From positions 62,001 through 126,000 of the forward strand of contig NZ_JAUSVB010000003.1 in the NCBI RefSeq assembly GCF_030814415.1: a DNA stretch of 64,000 bases, given 5' to 3'. Source of the stretch: Cellulomonas humilata. Its GTDB lineage: Bacteria > Actinomycetota > Actinomycetes > Actinomycetales > Cellulomonadaceae. Numbering within the stretch: position 1 is the first letter of the stretch; every line of letters starts with the position of its first letter. The notes beneath the pieces were generated by a model that was not told where the DNA came from, made no database searches, and saw only the letters and a program-made list of their open reading frames with translations. The translations under genes and the position numbers were made by a program. This document shows positions 17,341 through 26,205 of this stretch, in pieces.

Positions 17341-18636
17341 TCAGGAACGGAAGGCCAGGCGCCGCCAGTCGGCGTCGAGGGTCCGCAGGATGGGCTCCGG
17401 GTCGGCCCCGGAGGCGAGCGACTGCGTGTAGTTCTGCAGCGGGATCGACTGCGGGACCAGCTGCGACGCGCCCAGGTAGAAGGCCGCGTCGTCGTAGTAC
17501 TCCTTGAGCTCCACGAGCGTCTCGTTGGTCACCGGGGCCGCGTCCTTGGTCACGCCGAAGCCCAGCGCCTGGGCGTTGTAGGCGTCGATGACGTCGGGCT
17601 GCATGAGGAAGCTCAGGAACTCGCGCGCCGCCTCCTTCTTCGTGGAGCCCTCGGGGATCCACAGCGCGAGGTCGATGTTGACCCGCACCTTGCGGTCCGC
17701 CGGGTCGTCCGTCATCGGCAGGGGGAACGCGCCGACGTCGAGATCGGGGTTGGACTTCGCGATCTCCCCGATCGCCCACGGACCCTGCAGGTACATGGCC
17801 GCCTCGCCGTTCGCGAACGCGAGGTTCCCGTCCCCGTAGCCGCGGCTCGCCGCGTTGTCCTGCGAGTACGGGACGAGCTGCTGCATCTGCTGGACCGGCG
17901 CGAGGAACTGCTTCTCGAACGACACGGGGGAGTCGGGGCCGACGTTGGTGCCCTGCCGCTTGATCTGGTTGAAGAACGTGGTGGTGTCGACCGTGCCGCC
18001 GACCGAGTAGTCGAAGGGACCCTGCGCGATCGTCCACGGGTCCTTGAACGTGCTGTAGAGCGGGGTGACACCCGCGGCCGCGAGTGTGTCGCACACGGCG
18101 ATGAGCTCGTCCCAGGTGGTCGGGACCGTCAGGCCGTGGTCCGCGAAGATCTGCCGGTTGTAGAGCACGGCCGCCGCCATGAGCGAGTACGGGATGACGC
18201 TGGTGCGGTCCGGGTAGGTGGCCGTGACGTCGATGAGCGGCTTGAGCTCGTCGAGGATCCGGCCGGCCTCGGGCATGTCCCCGAGGTCGCTGAGCGCTCC
18301 CCGCTCCACGTAGCGGGAGACCTCGAAGTTGTAGTTGAGGCAGCCGATGTCCGGCGGGGACTCCCGCACGAACGTCCCCGCCAGGTTGGACGCGGAGTCG
18401 TGGCGCACCCGGACGCGGGACTGGGTCTGGTGGAACTGGTCGATGAGCTCGTCGAAGTAGCCGATCACCTCCGGCTTCGACTGGTAGAAGACGATCTCGG
18501 TGGGACCCGAGCCAGAGCTGCGCGCGCACGACGCGAGGGCGAGGCTCGCGCCAGCGACCCCGATCCCGCGCAGGAAGTCGCGTCGGCCCAGCTGAGCCGA
18601 CATGAGGGGGGACATCGAGGGGGAACTGGACGTCAT
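17341..18636 (-). CDS. Sugar-binding lipoprotein of ABC transporter (Tat signal)
   Basis: Extracytoplasmic solute-binding protein, 431 aa, family 1 (MalE-like). The N-terminus has a twin-arginine motif with hydrophobic core and lipobox (GRRDFLRGIGVAG then LASC), so it should be exported folded by Tat and lipidated at Cys. The mature part shows YNRQIFADHGLTVPTTWDEL and GEAAMYLQGPWAIGEI, standard in oligosaccharide-binding proteins. Start ATG 18636 has GGAGG 8 bases upstream. Lies between an alpha-glucosidase gene (62 bases upstream) and two permease genes, so the ligand is probably an alpha-glucoside; the exact sugar is inference. Confidence 0.92.
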   Translation of the reverse strand: MTSSSPSMSPLMSAQLGRRDFLRGIGVAGASLALASCARSSGSGPTEIVFYQSKPEVIGYFDELIDQFHQTQSRVRVRHDSASNLAGTFVRESPPDIGCLNYNFEVSRYVERGALSDLGDMPEAGRILDELKPLIDVTATYPDRTSVIPYSLMAAAVLYNRQIFADHGLTVPTTWDELIAVCDTLAAAGVTPLYSTFKDPWTIAQGPFDYSVGGTVDTTTFFNQIKRQGTNVGPDSPVSFEKQFLAPVQQMQQLVPYSQDNAASRGYGDGNLAFANGEAAMYLQGPWAIGEIAKSNPDLDVGAFPLPMTDDPADRKVRVNIDLALWIPEGSTKKEAAREFLSFLMQPDVIDAYNAQALGFGVTKDAAPVTNETLVELKEYYDDAAFYLGASQLVPQSIPLQNYTQSLASGADPEPILRTLDADWRRLAFRS

Positions 18637-18698
18637 GCCTTCGCCTCCATTGGTCGAAGTCGGACGAGAGCCGGGGGAGCCGCGGCCCGCGTGTTTCG

Positions 18699-20363
18699 TC
18701 AGCCGCCGTGTGCGCCGTCCTGCTGAAGCCAGACGGTCGTCTCCGCTGGTACCTCTCGCCCCTCTACTGGAGCGCTGGACACGATCACGGAGCCGGCCGG
18801 CATCGGCACCGGCGAGCTCCCGAAGTTGGTCACGGACACCCAGCCACCGGGCCGCGTGAAGGCGACGACCGTCGGGTGCGTGGGCGTGAGCCAGTCCAGG
18901 GTCTCCCCGGTCTGCAGACGGCGCCTCTCGGCGAGGGCCCGCCGGTAGAAGCTCAGGGTCGACGTCTCGTCGGACTCCTGGCGCTCGACGGCGAAGCGAC
19001 CGAAGCCGGCGGGGACCGGCAGGTGCGCCAGCTGGTCGCCGAAGCCGAGCGTCGGGCCGTCCGCCGACCACGGCAGCGGCACGCGGCAGCCGTCCCGGCC
19101 CTTCTGCTCGCCGCCGGAGCGGAGGTACGTCGGGTCCTGCAGAGCTTCCGCAGGCAGGTCCGCCACCTCGGGCAGGCCCAGCTCCTCACCCTGGTAGAGG
19201 TAGGCGGACCCGGGGAGCGCCAGCGTGAGCAAGGTCGCGGCGCGGGCGCGACGACGACCGCGCTCGTCGTCCGCCTGCGGCTCGGCGCCGTCGTGGTTGA
19301 GCCACGCGACCAGGTCGGTGCCCTCCGGCAGCGCGTACCGGGTGGCGTGCCGCACCACGTCGTGGTTGGACAGCACCCACGTGGACGACGCGCCCGACTC
19401 CTGGGCGAGCTCGAGGTTCTTGTCGATGATCGCCGTGAACGTCGTCGCGTCCCACCCTGCCTCGAGGAGGTCGAAGTTGAACGCCTGGCCCAGCCCCTCC
19501 GGGGAGGCGTAGCGGGAGCGCCGGTGCGCGGGCACCCACGCCTCGGCGACGGCGGTACGCGGCGGGTCGTACTGGTTGAACAGCCGGCGCCACTCGCGGT
19601 AGATGTCGTGGACCTCGTCGCGGTCCTCGAGCGGGTGGGCATCCCCCCAGATGTCGGCCTCGAGGTCCGCCTGGCTGGCGAAGGGCTCGGTGAGGTCCTT
19701 GGCCAGCGCGTGCGCGACGTCGATGCGGAACCCGTCCACCCCGCGGTCGGCCCAGAACTTCAGCGTCGTGAGGAACTCCTGGCGCACCTCGTCGTCGGCC
19801 CAGTTGAGGTCGGGCTGCTCGGGAGCGAACAGGTGCAGGTACCACTCGCCGTCGCCGACGGGCTCCCAGGCGGGGCCGCCGAACGTCGAGGTCCAGTCGC
19901 TGGGCGGCAGCTCGCCGTGCTCGCCGCGGCCCGGTCGGAAGATGTAGCGCTCGCGGGCCCGCGAGCCCGGCCCGGAGGCGAGCGCCTCCTGGAACCACAC
20001 GTGCCGGTTGGAGGTGTGGTTCGGGACGATGTCGACGATCAGCCGGATACCCGCGCGGTGGAGGGCGGTGCGGAGCTCGTCGAACTGCTCGAGCGTCCCG
20101 ATCCGCGGGTCGACGTCGCGGTAGTCGTCGACGTCGTAGCCGCCGTCGGCCAGCGCGGACGGGTAGAACGGGCTCAGCCACACGGCGTCGACACCCAGCT
20201 CGCTCAGGTAGGGCACCTTGCCGGTGATCCCGGGCAGGTCGCCGATGCCGTCGCCGTTCGAGTCGGCGAAGCTGCGCGGGTAGACCTGGTAGACCACCGC
20301 CTGCCGCCACCATGCCGCATCGGGCGGGGTCGAGGTCTCGTCGAGCTCTGACAGCACCGTCAC
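18699..20363 (-). CDS. GH13 alpha-glucosidase (oligo-1,6-glucosidase-like)
   Basis: Enzyme of about 554 aa. GH13 landmarks are all present: YQVYPRSFADSNGDGIGD, VDIVPNHTS, nucleophile Asp in GFRIDVAH, acid/base Glu in AVAEAW, and transition-state Asp in VLSNHD. The overall plan fits cytoplasmic alpha-glucosidases of the AglA/MalL type that hydrolyse imported maltose, isomaltose, sucrose or trehalose-like glucosides; no signal peptide. Start chosen at GTG 20363, 5 bases after GGAGG; GTG 20357 is possible. First gene of the importer operon, divergent from the ROK regulator, with the palindromic operator-like element starting 12 bases upstream of its start. Confidence 0.92.
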   Translation of the reverse strand: MTVLSELDETSTPPDAAWWRQAVVYQVYPRSFADSNGDGIGDLPGITGKVPYLSELGVDAVWLSPFYPSALADGGYDVDDYRDVDPRIGTLEQFDELRTALHRAGIRLIVDIVPNHTSNRHVWFQEALASGPGSRARERYIFRPGRGEHGELPPSDWTSTFGGPAWEPVGDGEWYLHLFAPEQPDLNWADDEVRQEFLTTLKFWADRGVDGFRIDVAHALAKDLTEPFASQADLEADIWGDAHPLEDRDEVHDIYREWRRLFNQYDPPRTAVAEAWVPAHRRSRYASPEGLGQAFNFDLLEAGWDATTFTAIIDKNLELAQESGASSTWVLSNHDVVRHATRYALPEGTDLVAWLNHDGAEPQADDERGRRRARAATLLTLALPGSAYLYQGEELGLPEVADLPAEALQDPTYLRSGGEQKGRDGCRVPLPWSADGPTLGFGDQLAHLPVPAGFGRFAVERQESDETSTLSFYRRALAERRRLQTGETLDWLTPTHPTVVAFTRPGGWVSVTNFGSSPVPMPAGSVIVSSAPVEGREVPAETTVWLQQDGAHGG

Positions 20364-20374
20364 TCCATCCTCCG

Positions 20375-20399
20375 GTTTGATGTAGGTCCTAAATTTAAC
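20375..20399. promoter_or_regulatory. 25-bp imperfect palindrome, candidate ROK operator
   Basis: Arms GTTTGATGTAGG and CCTAAATTTAAC flank a central T; 9 of 12 arm positions are complementary, with a perfect TAGG-T-CCTA core. It is the only strongly AT-rich stretch in this region and lies between the divergent glucosidase (start 20363) and ROK regulator (start 20439), over the leader of the former. Long AT-rich palindromes are usual for ROK-family operators. Binding by the adjacent regulator is inference. Confidence 0.6.
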
Positions 20400-20438
20400 T
20401 CCCGGCACTAGAGTGACGCTGTCGACCGAGGAGGTCAA

Positions 20439-21653
20439 GTGGTGGATCGGGTCCCGGTGTCGTCTCGGCACCTGCGCGAGGCGAGTGCGCGTCTCGTCCT
20501 CGACCATCTGTGGGACGCGGACGACGTCACGGGCTCAGCGCTGATCGATGCCACCGGGCTCTCGCGGGCCACCGTGCACGGCGTCTGCGACGAGCTCATC
20601 GAGCAGGGCTGGGTCACCGAGCTCGAGAGCCTGCGTGCCGCGGACCATCGCAACGGGCGGCCCGCCCGCCGCTACGCCTTCGACGCCCGCGCCGGTGTCG
20701 TCGTGGGTGTCGACGCAGGTCAGCACCGGATCAGCGCGACCGTCGCCGACCTCCGCGGGGCGACGCTCTCCCGCACGGTGCTGCCCGTCACACCGCAGGA
20801 CGGCACCCCCACTCGCAGGCTCGCCCTCATCGAGGAGGGCATCCTCGCCGCCCTGGCGGACTCGGGTGCAGACCTTCGGAGCGTGCTGGCCGTAGCGGTC
20901 GGCGTGCCCGCCCCCGTCGACCGGGACGGCCGCACCGTCTTCCAGGACAACCCGTTCTGGGAGCTGATGAACCCCGACATCGCCCTGCACCTGCGCGACC
21001 GGCTCGGCTGGACCACCCTCACCGACAACGACGCGAACCTCGCCGCGGTCGCCGAGCACTGGCAGGGGCACGGCCGCGACGCGCGGTGCCACATCACCCT
21101 GCTCGCCGGCGAGCGGTTCGGCGCCGGTGTCGTCGACGACGGACGCCTGCTGCGCGGCGCCCACGGCGGTGTGGGGGAGATGCGCTACCTGGACTTCGTC
21201 GAGGGCGTCGGGTCGGCGGACGGGATCGCGGCCATGGTGCGCGACGACGCCCGCGCGCAGCTGGCCCGCCTCGACGGACACACGGGCTCGTCGCTGCAGG
21301 ACATGGACCCAGCGACGCTGGACGCCGCGAGCGTCTTCGCTGCCGCCCTGGACGAGGACCCCCTCGCCGTCAGCGTCATCGAGCACGTGGCGGGGCGGCT
21401 GGCACGCATCGTCGCCACGTTCGCGAGCATCTACGACCCGGAGCGCGTCATCATCGCGGGCGCCGTCGCCGAGTCCAGTGAGCCGCTGCTGGAGCTCGTG
21501 CGGCACGAGCTCGACCGGTACGTCGACCCCCCGGGCATCCAGGTCCTCGCGTCCGGGCTGGGTCGGGACATCGTGACCGTCGGAGCCGTCAAGCGGGCAC
21601 TGGACCACGTGCGCGAGAACGCCCTCGACATCGTGCCCGCGGAGCTGCGCTGA
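20439..21653 (+). CDS. ROK-family transcriptional regulator
   Basis: Regulator of 404 aa from GTG 20439 after GAGGAGG (GTG 20442 equally feasible). The N-terminal winged helix (LIDATGLSRATVHGVCDELIEQGWV) is followed by a ROK/actin-like ATPase fold: GVDAG, DNDANLAAVAEHW and the ROK loop FGAGVVDDGRLLRGAHGGVGEM. The Cys-rich zinc motif found after this loop in canonical ROK proteins is absent. Divergently transcribed from the glucosidase/importer operon, so most likely its repressor, relieved by a sugar or sugar phosphate bound in the ROK domain. Confidence 0.9.
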   Translation: MVDRVPVSSRHLREASARLVLDHLWDADDVTGSALIDATGLSRATVHGVCDELIEQGWVTELESLRAADHRNGRPARRYAFDARAGVVVGVDAGQHRISATVADLRGATLSRTVLPVTPQDGTPTRRLALIEEGILAALADSGADLRSVLAVAVGVPAPVDRDGRTVFQDNPFWELMNPDIALHLRDRLGWTTLTDNDANLAAVAEHWQGHGRDARCHITLLAGERFGAGVVDDGRLLRGAHGGVGEMRYLDFVEGVGSADGIAAMVRDDARAQLARLDGHTGSSLQDMDPATLDAASVFAAALDEDPLAVSVIEHVAGRLARIVATFASIYDPERVIIAGAVAESSEPLLELVRHELDRYVDPPGIQVLASGLGRDIVTVGAVKRALDHVRENALDIVPAELR

Positions 21654-21691
21654 CCCTGTCCGGTTCATGCGAACTTGGCTAGCGTCGGCCT

Positions 21692-22054
21692 ATGACGACT
21701 CTCCTGGAGAAGCTGGCGGACTCGGTGTCGTCCTGGGGGGCGACCTTGGCGTACGGCGAGAAGGTGACGCTGGGCAGCCATGAGCTCGTCCCGGTCGCGC
21801 TCGTCGGTTTCGGCTTCGGCGGGGGCGAGGGGTCCGGCGACGTGCCGGACGGGACCGATGGCGCGACAGGCAGGGGCGAGGGGAGCGGCGGCGGTGGCGG
21901 TGGCTACGCGGTGCCGATCGGCGCCTACGTCGGCGGTCCGGACGGGCTGACGTTCCGGCCCAACGTCATCGCCCTGATCGTGGTCTCCGCGCCGTTGGTC
22001 TCAGCGGCCGGTGTGGCGATCGCGCAGGTCGTCCGCGCGTTCCGGGCTCGCTAG
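21692..22054 (+). CDS. GerW/YtfJ-family sporulation-type protein
   Basis: Small protein of 120 aa. The pattern E-K-V-T-L-G-x-x-x-L-V-P-V-A-L-V-G-F-G-F-G-G-G-E, then a Gly-rich stretch ending GGGGGGYAVPIGAYV, is the YtfJ/GerW (PF09579) signature. Unlike Bacillus GerW it ends in a hydrophobic segment (about 92-112) that could anchor it. In firmicutes the family is spore-associated; in actinobacteria it is widespread in non-spore-formers and its role is undefined. The stop overlaps the convergent ltrA stop (CTAG at 22051-22054). Confidence 0.75.
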   Translation: MTTLLEKLADSVSSWGATLAYGEKVTLGSHELVPVALVGFGFGGGEGSGDVPDGTDGATGRGEGSGGGGGGYAVPIGAYVGGPDGLTFRPNVIALIVVSAPLVSAAGVAIAQVVRAFRAR

Positions 22055-23256
22055 GTGAGTGCTCGCTCGACGGCGGCGGCTTCGCGGCGGTACCCGAGCG
22101 TCTCGTAGCCGACCACGACGACCGCGGGCGCGACGGTGACGACCACGAGGCACAGCCCGATCGGCGCGCCCGCGGCGGCAAGGCCGATCGCCCCCAGCAG
22201 GATCGCGACGCACCCGGCGACGAGGCCGGTGAGGAACGCGTCGACCTGGCGCAGGAGGTAGGTCCGCAGGGCGAACAGCGTCACCGAGAACACCACGGCA
22301 GGCACTGCCACCGAGACGATCGCCCCGGTCACACCGATCTCGGCGTGCCCCTCGATGACCGAGGCGGCGACGTGCAGCCCGGCACCGATGGCCGCGATGG
22401 CACCGAGGACGACGATCTGGCCGTAGCCCCACACGAACGACCGTTCGCGGTGCCGAGCGAGGATCTCCCCGGACGGCACGAGGAAGTACGTCCACCAGAG
22501 GCCGAACGTGATGCCGACACCCGCGACGACGACCATCACGGCGTCCGTGCTCCAGCCCTGCTGGTCCACCAGCGCCGACACGGCAGCCACGGTGCCGAAG
22601 ATCCCCTCGCCGAGCGCGATGATCGCGAGCAGCCCGTAGCGCTCGGCGATGTGCAGAGGGTTCCACGGCGTTCCCGACGACCGGCGTTCGGCGATCACCG
22701 GGCAGGCGGCCTCGAACACGAAGAGCAGTGCGGCGCAGAGGAAGAAGCCGAGCGCGGACTGCTGCGCGACGGCCAGCACGATCCACGCGAGCTGCGCGAC
22801 CCCCACGAGGACCACATAGGCGAGGGCGGTGCGGCGGCGGTCGGGATCCTGGACCGCGACGCGGAGCCACTGCGCGATCATCGCGACCCGCATGACCACG
22901 TAACCGGCGACGAGCACGCCGTTGTCGACGCTGCCGCCGGCCTCCAGGGACCCGAACATGGCCGGGAGCCCGAGCGTGAAGACGACGACCCCGATCATCT
23001 GGACCAGGGTCAGGATCCGGAACAGCCAGTCGTCCGTGTCGTAGGCCGACGCGAACCAGGAGAAGTTGATCCAGGCCCAGCACGTGGCGCCGATGGCGAA
23101 GACGAAACCGAGGACGCCCTGGGCCGCGTGGCCGTCCACGACGAGGTGCGCCAGCTCGTCGGCCGCCTGCCCGAAGGCGACGACGAACGTGAGGTCGAAG
23201 AGCAGCTCCAGCGGCGAGGCAGCCCGATGGTCCGCCCCCGGGTCGCGCCCGGTCAT
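22051..23256 (-). CDS. ltrA: LtrA-family low-temperature-requirement membrane protein
   Basis: Protein of 401 aa with ten to twelve hydrophobic segments. It opens with the family motif SPLELLFDLTFVVAFGQAAD and carries HIAERYGLLAIIALGE and the LWWTYF segment, all typical of LtrA (PF06772). The family was named for a Listeria cold-growth mutant; biochemical function is unknown. Start ATG 23256 keeps the usual short lead; GTG 23307 would add 17 residues and has no better ribosome site. Monocistronic in appearance. Confidence 0.88.
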   Translation of the reverse strand: MTGRDPGADHRAASPLELLFDLTFVVAFGQAADELAHLVVDGHAAQGVLGFVFAIGATCWAWINFSWFASAYDTDDWLFRILTLVQMIGVVVFTLGLPAMFGSLEAGGSVDNGVLVAGYVVMRVAMIAQWLRVAVQDPDRRRTALAYVVLVGVAQLAWIVLAVAQQSALGFFLCAALLFVFEAACPVIAERRSSGTPWNPLHIAERYGLLAIIALGEGIFGTVAAVSALVDQQGWSTDAVMVVVAGVGITFGLWWTYFLVPSGEILARHRERSFVWGYGQIVVLGAIAAIGAGLHVAASVIEGHAEIGVTGAIVSVAVPAVVFSVTLFALRTYLLRQVDAFLTGLVAGCVAILLGAIGLAAAGAPIGLCLVVVTVAPAVVVVGYETLGYRREAAAVERALT

Positions 23257-23312
23257 CCGCGCGAGGCGGTGCCCCCGGGTCGACGCTGGCCGACCGTCGT
23301 CCTGCACGGCAG

Positions 23313-23777
23313 TCAGTGCTCGTTCTTGATCACGAAGAACGAGCCGCGGATCGTGCCGGCCAGCGTGGACTTCTGCCGCGCGAACTTGAAGCGCTCCGCC
23401 AGCTCCTCGGGAACGTCCATGCCGTCCGACAGCTTGAACCCCACCGCACGCTTCGACCCCTCCGCCAGGCCGTACAGCACGTTGATCGACAGCCCGGACT
23501 CGTAGAACACGTACGCCCACCGGGTCCCGTCGACCACGAACTGCGTCGCCTCGAGCGGGCGGGCCGAGATCACCAGGTCGCGCTCGTCCTTCAGGATCCC
23601 GTGCACCCACTCGACGGTGTCCGTCGCCTCGCTCGCCGGGTCCACGGTGAATACGTGGTCGTACTTGTTCGTGAAGTAGCGCGCCTCGTTGGCGCGCAGC
23701 CCAGCGAGTGCGTCGGCCACCGGAGAGGACTCCAGCCCCTCGGTGGACACCTCGACGAAGTTGACGGCGTACGACAC
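23313..23777 (-). CDS. Conserved-looking protein of unknown function, 154 aa
   Basis: Begins at GTG 23777 with GGAGGGG 5-7 bases upstream, a convincing start. Soluble, without signal peptide or membrane segment. It reads as alternating strands and helices with ordered, non-repetitive sequence (RYFTNKYDHVFTVDP; LSINVLYGLAEGSKRAVGFKL; C-terminal GSFFVIKNEH). The codon pattern fits a real gene. I recognise no family or catalytic motif. It sits alone between ltrA and the divergent alkD, 87 bases from the latter start. Confidence 0.7.
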   Translation of the reverse strand: MSYAVNFVEVSTEGLESSPVADALAGLRANEARYFTNKYDHVFTVDPASEATDTVEWVHGILKDERDLVISARPLEATQFVVDGTRWAYVFYESGLSINVLYGLAEGSKRAVGFKLSDGMDVPEELAERFKFARQKSTLAGTIRGSFFVIKNEH

Positions 23778-23864
23778 GTGAACCCCTCCCAGCGGCGACC
23801 TGACACGGGGGAGACTATCCGCGGGCGGTTTCCGACGTCGTCCGCCGACGGACGGAGACCCGAC

Positions 23865-24515
23865 GTGCAGGCATCCGAGGTGCTGGCCCTGCTGCAGGAG
23901 CACGCGTCGGCGGACGCGCGTGCGCAGCTGGGTCCGCGGTACGGGATCCACGTCGACGAGGCCCTCGGGGTGTCGATGGCGGACATGAAACGCCTCGCTC
24001 GTCCTCTCGGACGCGACCACGCTCTCGCGGCCGAGTTGTGGTCGACCGGCGTCTACGAGGCGCGCGTCGTCGCCGGGCTCGTCGACGACCCGGCCGTGGT
24101 GACGATCGAGCAGATGGACTCCTGGTGCGCGGACTTCGACAGCTGGGCGATCTGCGACACCGTGTGCTTCACGCTCTTCGACGGTGCACCGGATGCCTGG
24201 AGCCGGCTCGAGCCGTGGGCCGCCGACGAGGCGTTGTTCGTGCGCCGCGCGTCCTTCGCCCTGCTGTGGAGCCTCGCGCTGCATGACCGCGCCGCCGCGG
24301 ACGACAGCTTCCGCGCCGGGCTCGACCTCGTCGAGCAGCACGCGACGGACGAGCGCCCGCTGGTGAGCAAGTCGATCTCCATGGCGCTGCGCGCGGTGGG
24401 CAGACGCAGCCCGGACCTGCGGGCGGCCGTGCTGTCGACAGCGAGCCGGCTCGGCGACTCCGACAGTGCCCCGGCGCGACGCGTGGGTCGGACCGCTCTG
24501 CGCGACTTTCGCTGA
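23865..24515 (+). CDS. alkD: DNA alkylation repair protein, AlkD-like
   Basis: Protein of 216 aa from GTG 23865 (GGAG upstream), the usual length of AlkD. It is all-helical with HEAT-like repeats and the family signatures Y-G-I-H...G-V-S-M-A-D-M-K, SWAICD (with the Trp/Asp that line the DNA groove) and RRASFALLWSLAL. AlkD glycosylases excise cationic N3/N7-alkylated purines without base flipping. The stop is one base from the end of recD on the opposite strand, a DNA-repair neighbourhood. Confidence 0.88.
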   Translation: MQASEVLALLQEHASADARAQLGPRYGIHVDEALGVSMADMKRLARPLGRDHALAAELWSTGVYEARVVAGLVDDPAVVTIEQMDSWCADFDSWAICDTVCFTLFDGAPDAWSRLEPWAADEALFVRRASFALLWSLALHDRAAADDSFRAGLDLVEQHATDERPLVSKSISMALRAVGRRSPDLRAAVLSTASRLGDSDSAPARRVGRTALRDFR

Positions 24516-24516
24516 G

Positions 24517-26205
24517 TCAGCGCGGCTCGCGCAGGCCGCTCGCCCGGCGGACGGGGCGCTCGACGGCGGCGCGGATGGCGTCCTCGGTGCCGATGACGCG
24601 GACGTGCTCGCGGGCGCGGGTGACTCCGGTGTAGAGCAGCTCGCGGGTGAGCAGCGGGGACGTGGCCGGTGGGAGCAGGAGCGTGACGCGGGCGAACTGG
24701 CTGCCCTGGCCTCGGTGCACCGTCATCGCGTGCACGGGTTGGACGGCGGGCAGGCGGTAGGGGCGGACGAGGCGCGGGTCGTCGGGTTCGCCGAACGCGA
24801 CCACGACACCGCCCAGTCCGTCGGAGATCACCACGCCGGTGTCGCCGTTGTACAGGCCGCTCGCGCGGTCGTTCTCGGTGACGAGGAGCGGTCGGCCCAG
24901 CGGCCACGCACCTGTGCCGGAGCCGACCCACGCCTCGGCGGTGGCGGCCCAGTGGGCCAGGCCGAACGGGCCCTCCCGGTGGGCGACCAGGAGGCGGTGG
25001 GCGCCCAGCGCCCGGAGCGCGGCGGGGGCGTCGCCGGCGTGCGCGGCGTCCACGAGCGCGCGGCCGCTGGCCTCGACGTCGGCGCGGAGCCCGGCGACGT
25101 CCTGTGCAGTCAGGCGGTCGTCGGTCGGCTCCACCAGGGACCGGTGCTCGTCGCCGGAGCGCAGCAGGGCGAGGGTGGTGTCGGCGTCGCCGCGCCGGAT
25201 CGCTTCCGCGAGCGCGGCGAGGGCCGGTCCGTAGCGGTGCGCGTGGGTGAGGCGGACGACGCCGCGGGGCAGCGCGGCGACGAGATCGCCGAGCACAGCG
25301 CCCGCTTCGACGCTGGCCAGCTGGTCCGGGTCGCCGACGAGCACCAGCCGGGCGGTCGGCCGGAGCGCCTCGACCAGTCGCGCCATCAGGGACAGGGACA
25401 CCATCGAGGACTCGTCGACGATGACGACGTCGTGCGGGAGCCGGCGCAGGCGGTCGTGCTTGAAGCGGGTGGTCGTGCCGGGGCGCCAGCCGAGCAGGCG
25501 GTGCAGGGTCGTGGCGTGCAGCGAGTCGACCCCGTCGAGCCCGGCGACCTCCGCGTTGACCGACTCCTGGAGACGGGCCGCAGCCTTGCCGGTGGGGGCT
25601 GCGAGGGCGACGCGCAGGCCGGGTCCGGCGGCGGCCTGGAGCGCGGCGACCAGGCGGGCGACCGTCGACGTCTTGCCGGTGCCGGGTCCGCCGGTGAGAA
25701 CGGTGAGGTGCGACGTCGCGGCGGTGCGGAGTGCCTCTCGCTGGGCGTCGTCGGTCGGCGACGGGTACAGGCGGTCGATCGTCGACGCGAGCGCGACCGG
25801 GTCGGCGGGCGCCGGTCGGGCGAGGCGCTCGCGCATCGCCGACCGGATCGTCTGCTCGTCGCGCCAGTAGCGGTCGAGGTAGACGCGGCCGTCGACCCAG
25901 CGCAGCGGGCGGTCGGCGGGTCCGTCCGGGCCGTCGGCGACGAGCGGGCTGCGGCGGACCGCCTCGTGCCACCTGTCCACGGAGGGCCACGGGCCGTCGT
26001 CGAGGACCACGCAGACGGATCCGCCGCGCAGCGCCTGGACGGCGAGCGCGGCGGCGAGCAGGACGCGTTCGTCGTCCTCTCCGCCGATCGCGCCCAGGCG
26101 TCGGGCGACGTGCACGTCGGCGGAGGTCAGCTCGGTCAGGCTCCCGAGCAGACCGGTCACGCGCCACGGGACGGTCGCGGCGTACGGGTCGTCGGCGATC
26201 GTCAT
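24517..26205 (-). CDS. recD: Exodeoxyribonuclease V subunit RecD
   Basis: Superfamily-1B helicase of 562 aa (5'-3' motor of RecBCD). Visible motifs: Walker A GGPGTGKTST, Walker B VVIVDESSM, GDPDQLASV and the C-terminal MTVHRGQGSQF (motif V/VI). The short N-terminal domain contacts RecC in the known complex. ATG 26205 overlaps the recB stop by 4 bases (26202-26205), so it is translationally coupled as the third gene of recC-recB-recD. Confidence 0.95.
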   Translation of the reverse strand: MTIADDPYAATVPWRVTGLLGSLTELTSADVHVARRLGAIGGEDDERVLLAAALAVQALRGGSVCVVLDDGPWPSVDRWHEAVRRSPLVADGPDGPADRPLRWVDGRVYLDRYWRDEQTIRSAMRERLARPAPADPVALASTIDRLYPSPTDDAQREALRTAATSHLTVLTGGPGTGKTSTVARLVAALQAAAGPGLRVALAAPTGKAAARLQESVNAEVAGLDGVDSLHATTLHRLLGWRPGTTTRFKHDRLRRLPHDVVIVDESSMVSLSLMARLVEALRPTARLVLVGDPDQLASVEAGAVLGDLVAALPRGVVRLTHAHRYGPALAALAEAIRRGDADTTLALLRSGDEHRSLVEPTDDRLTAQDVAGLRADVEASGRALVDAAHAGDAPAALRALGAHRLLVAHREGPFGLAHWAATAEAWVGSGTGAWPLGRPLLVTENDRASGLYNGDTGVVISDGLGGVVVAFGEPDDPRLVRPYRLPAVQPVHAMTVHRGQGSQFARVTLLLPPATSPLLTRELLYTGVTRAREHVRVIGTEDAIRAAVERPVRRASGLREPR

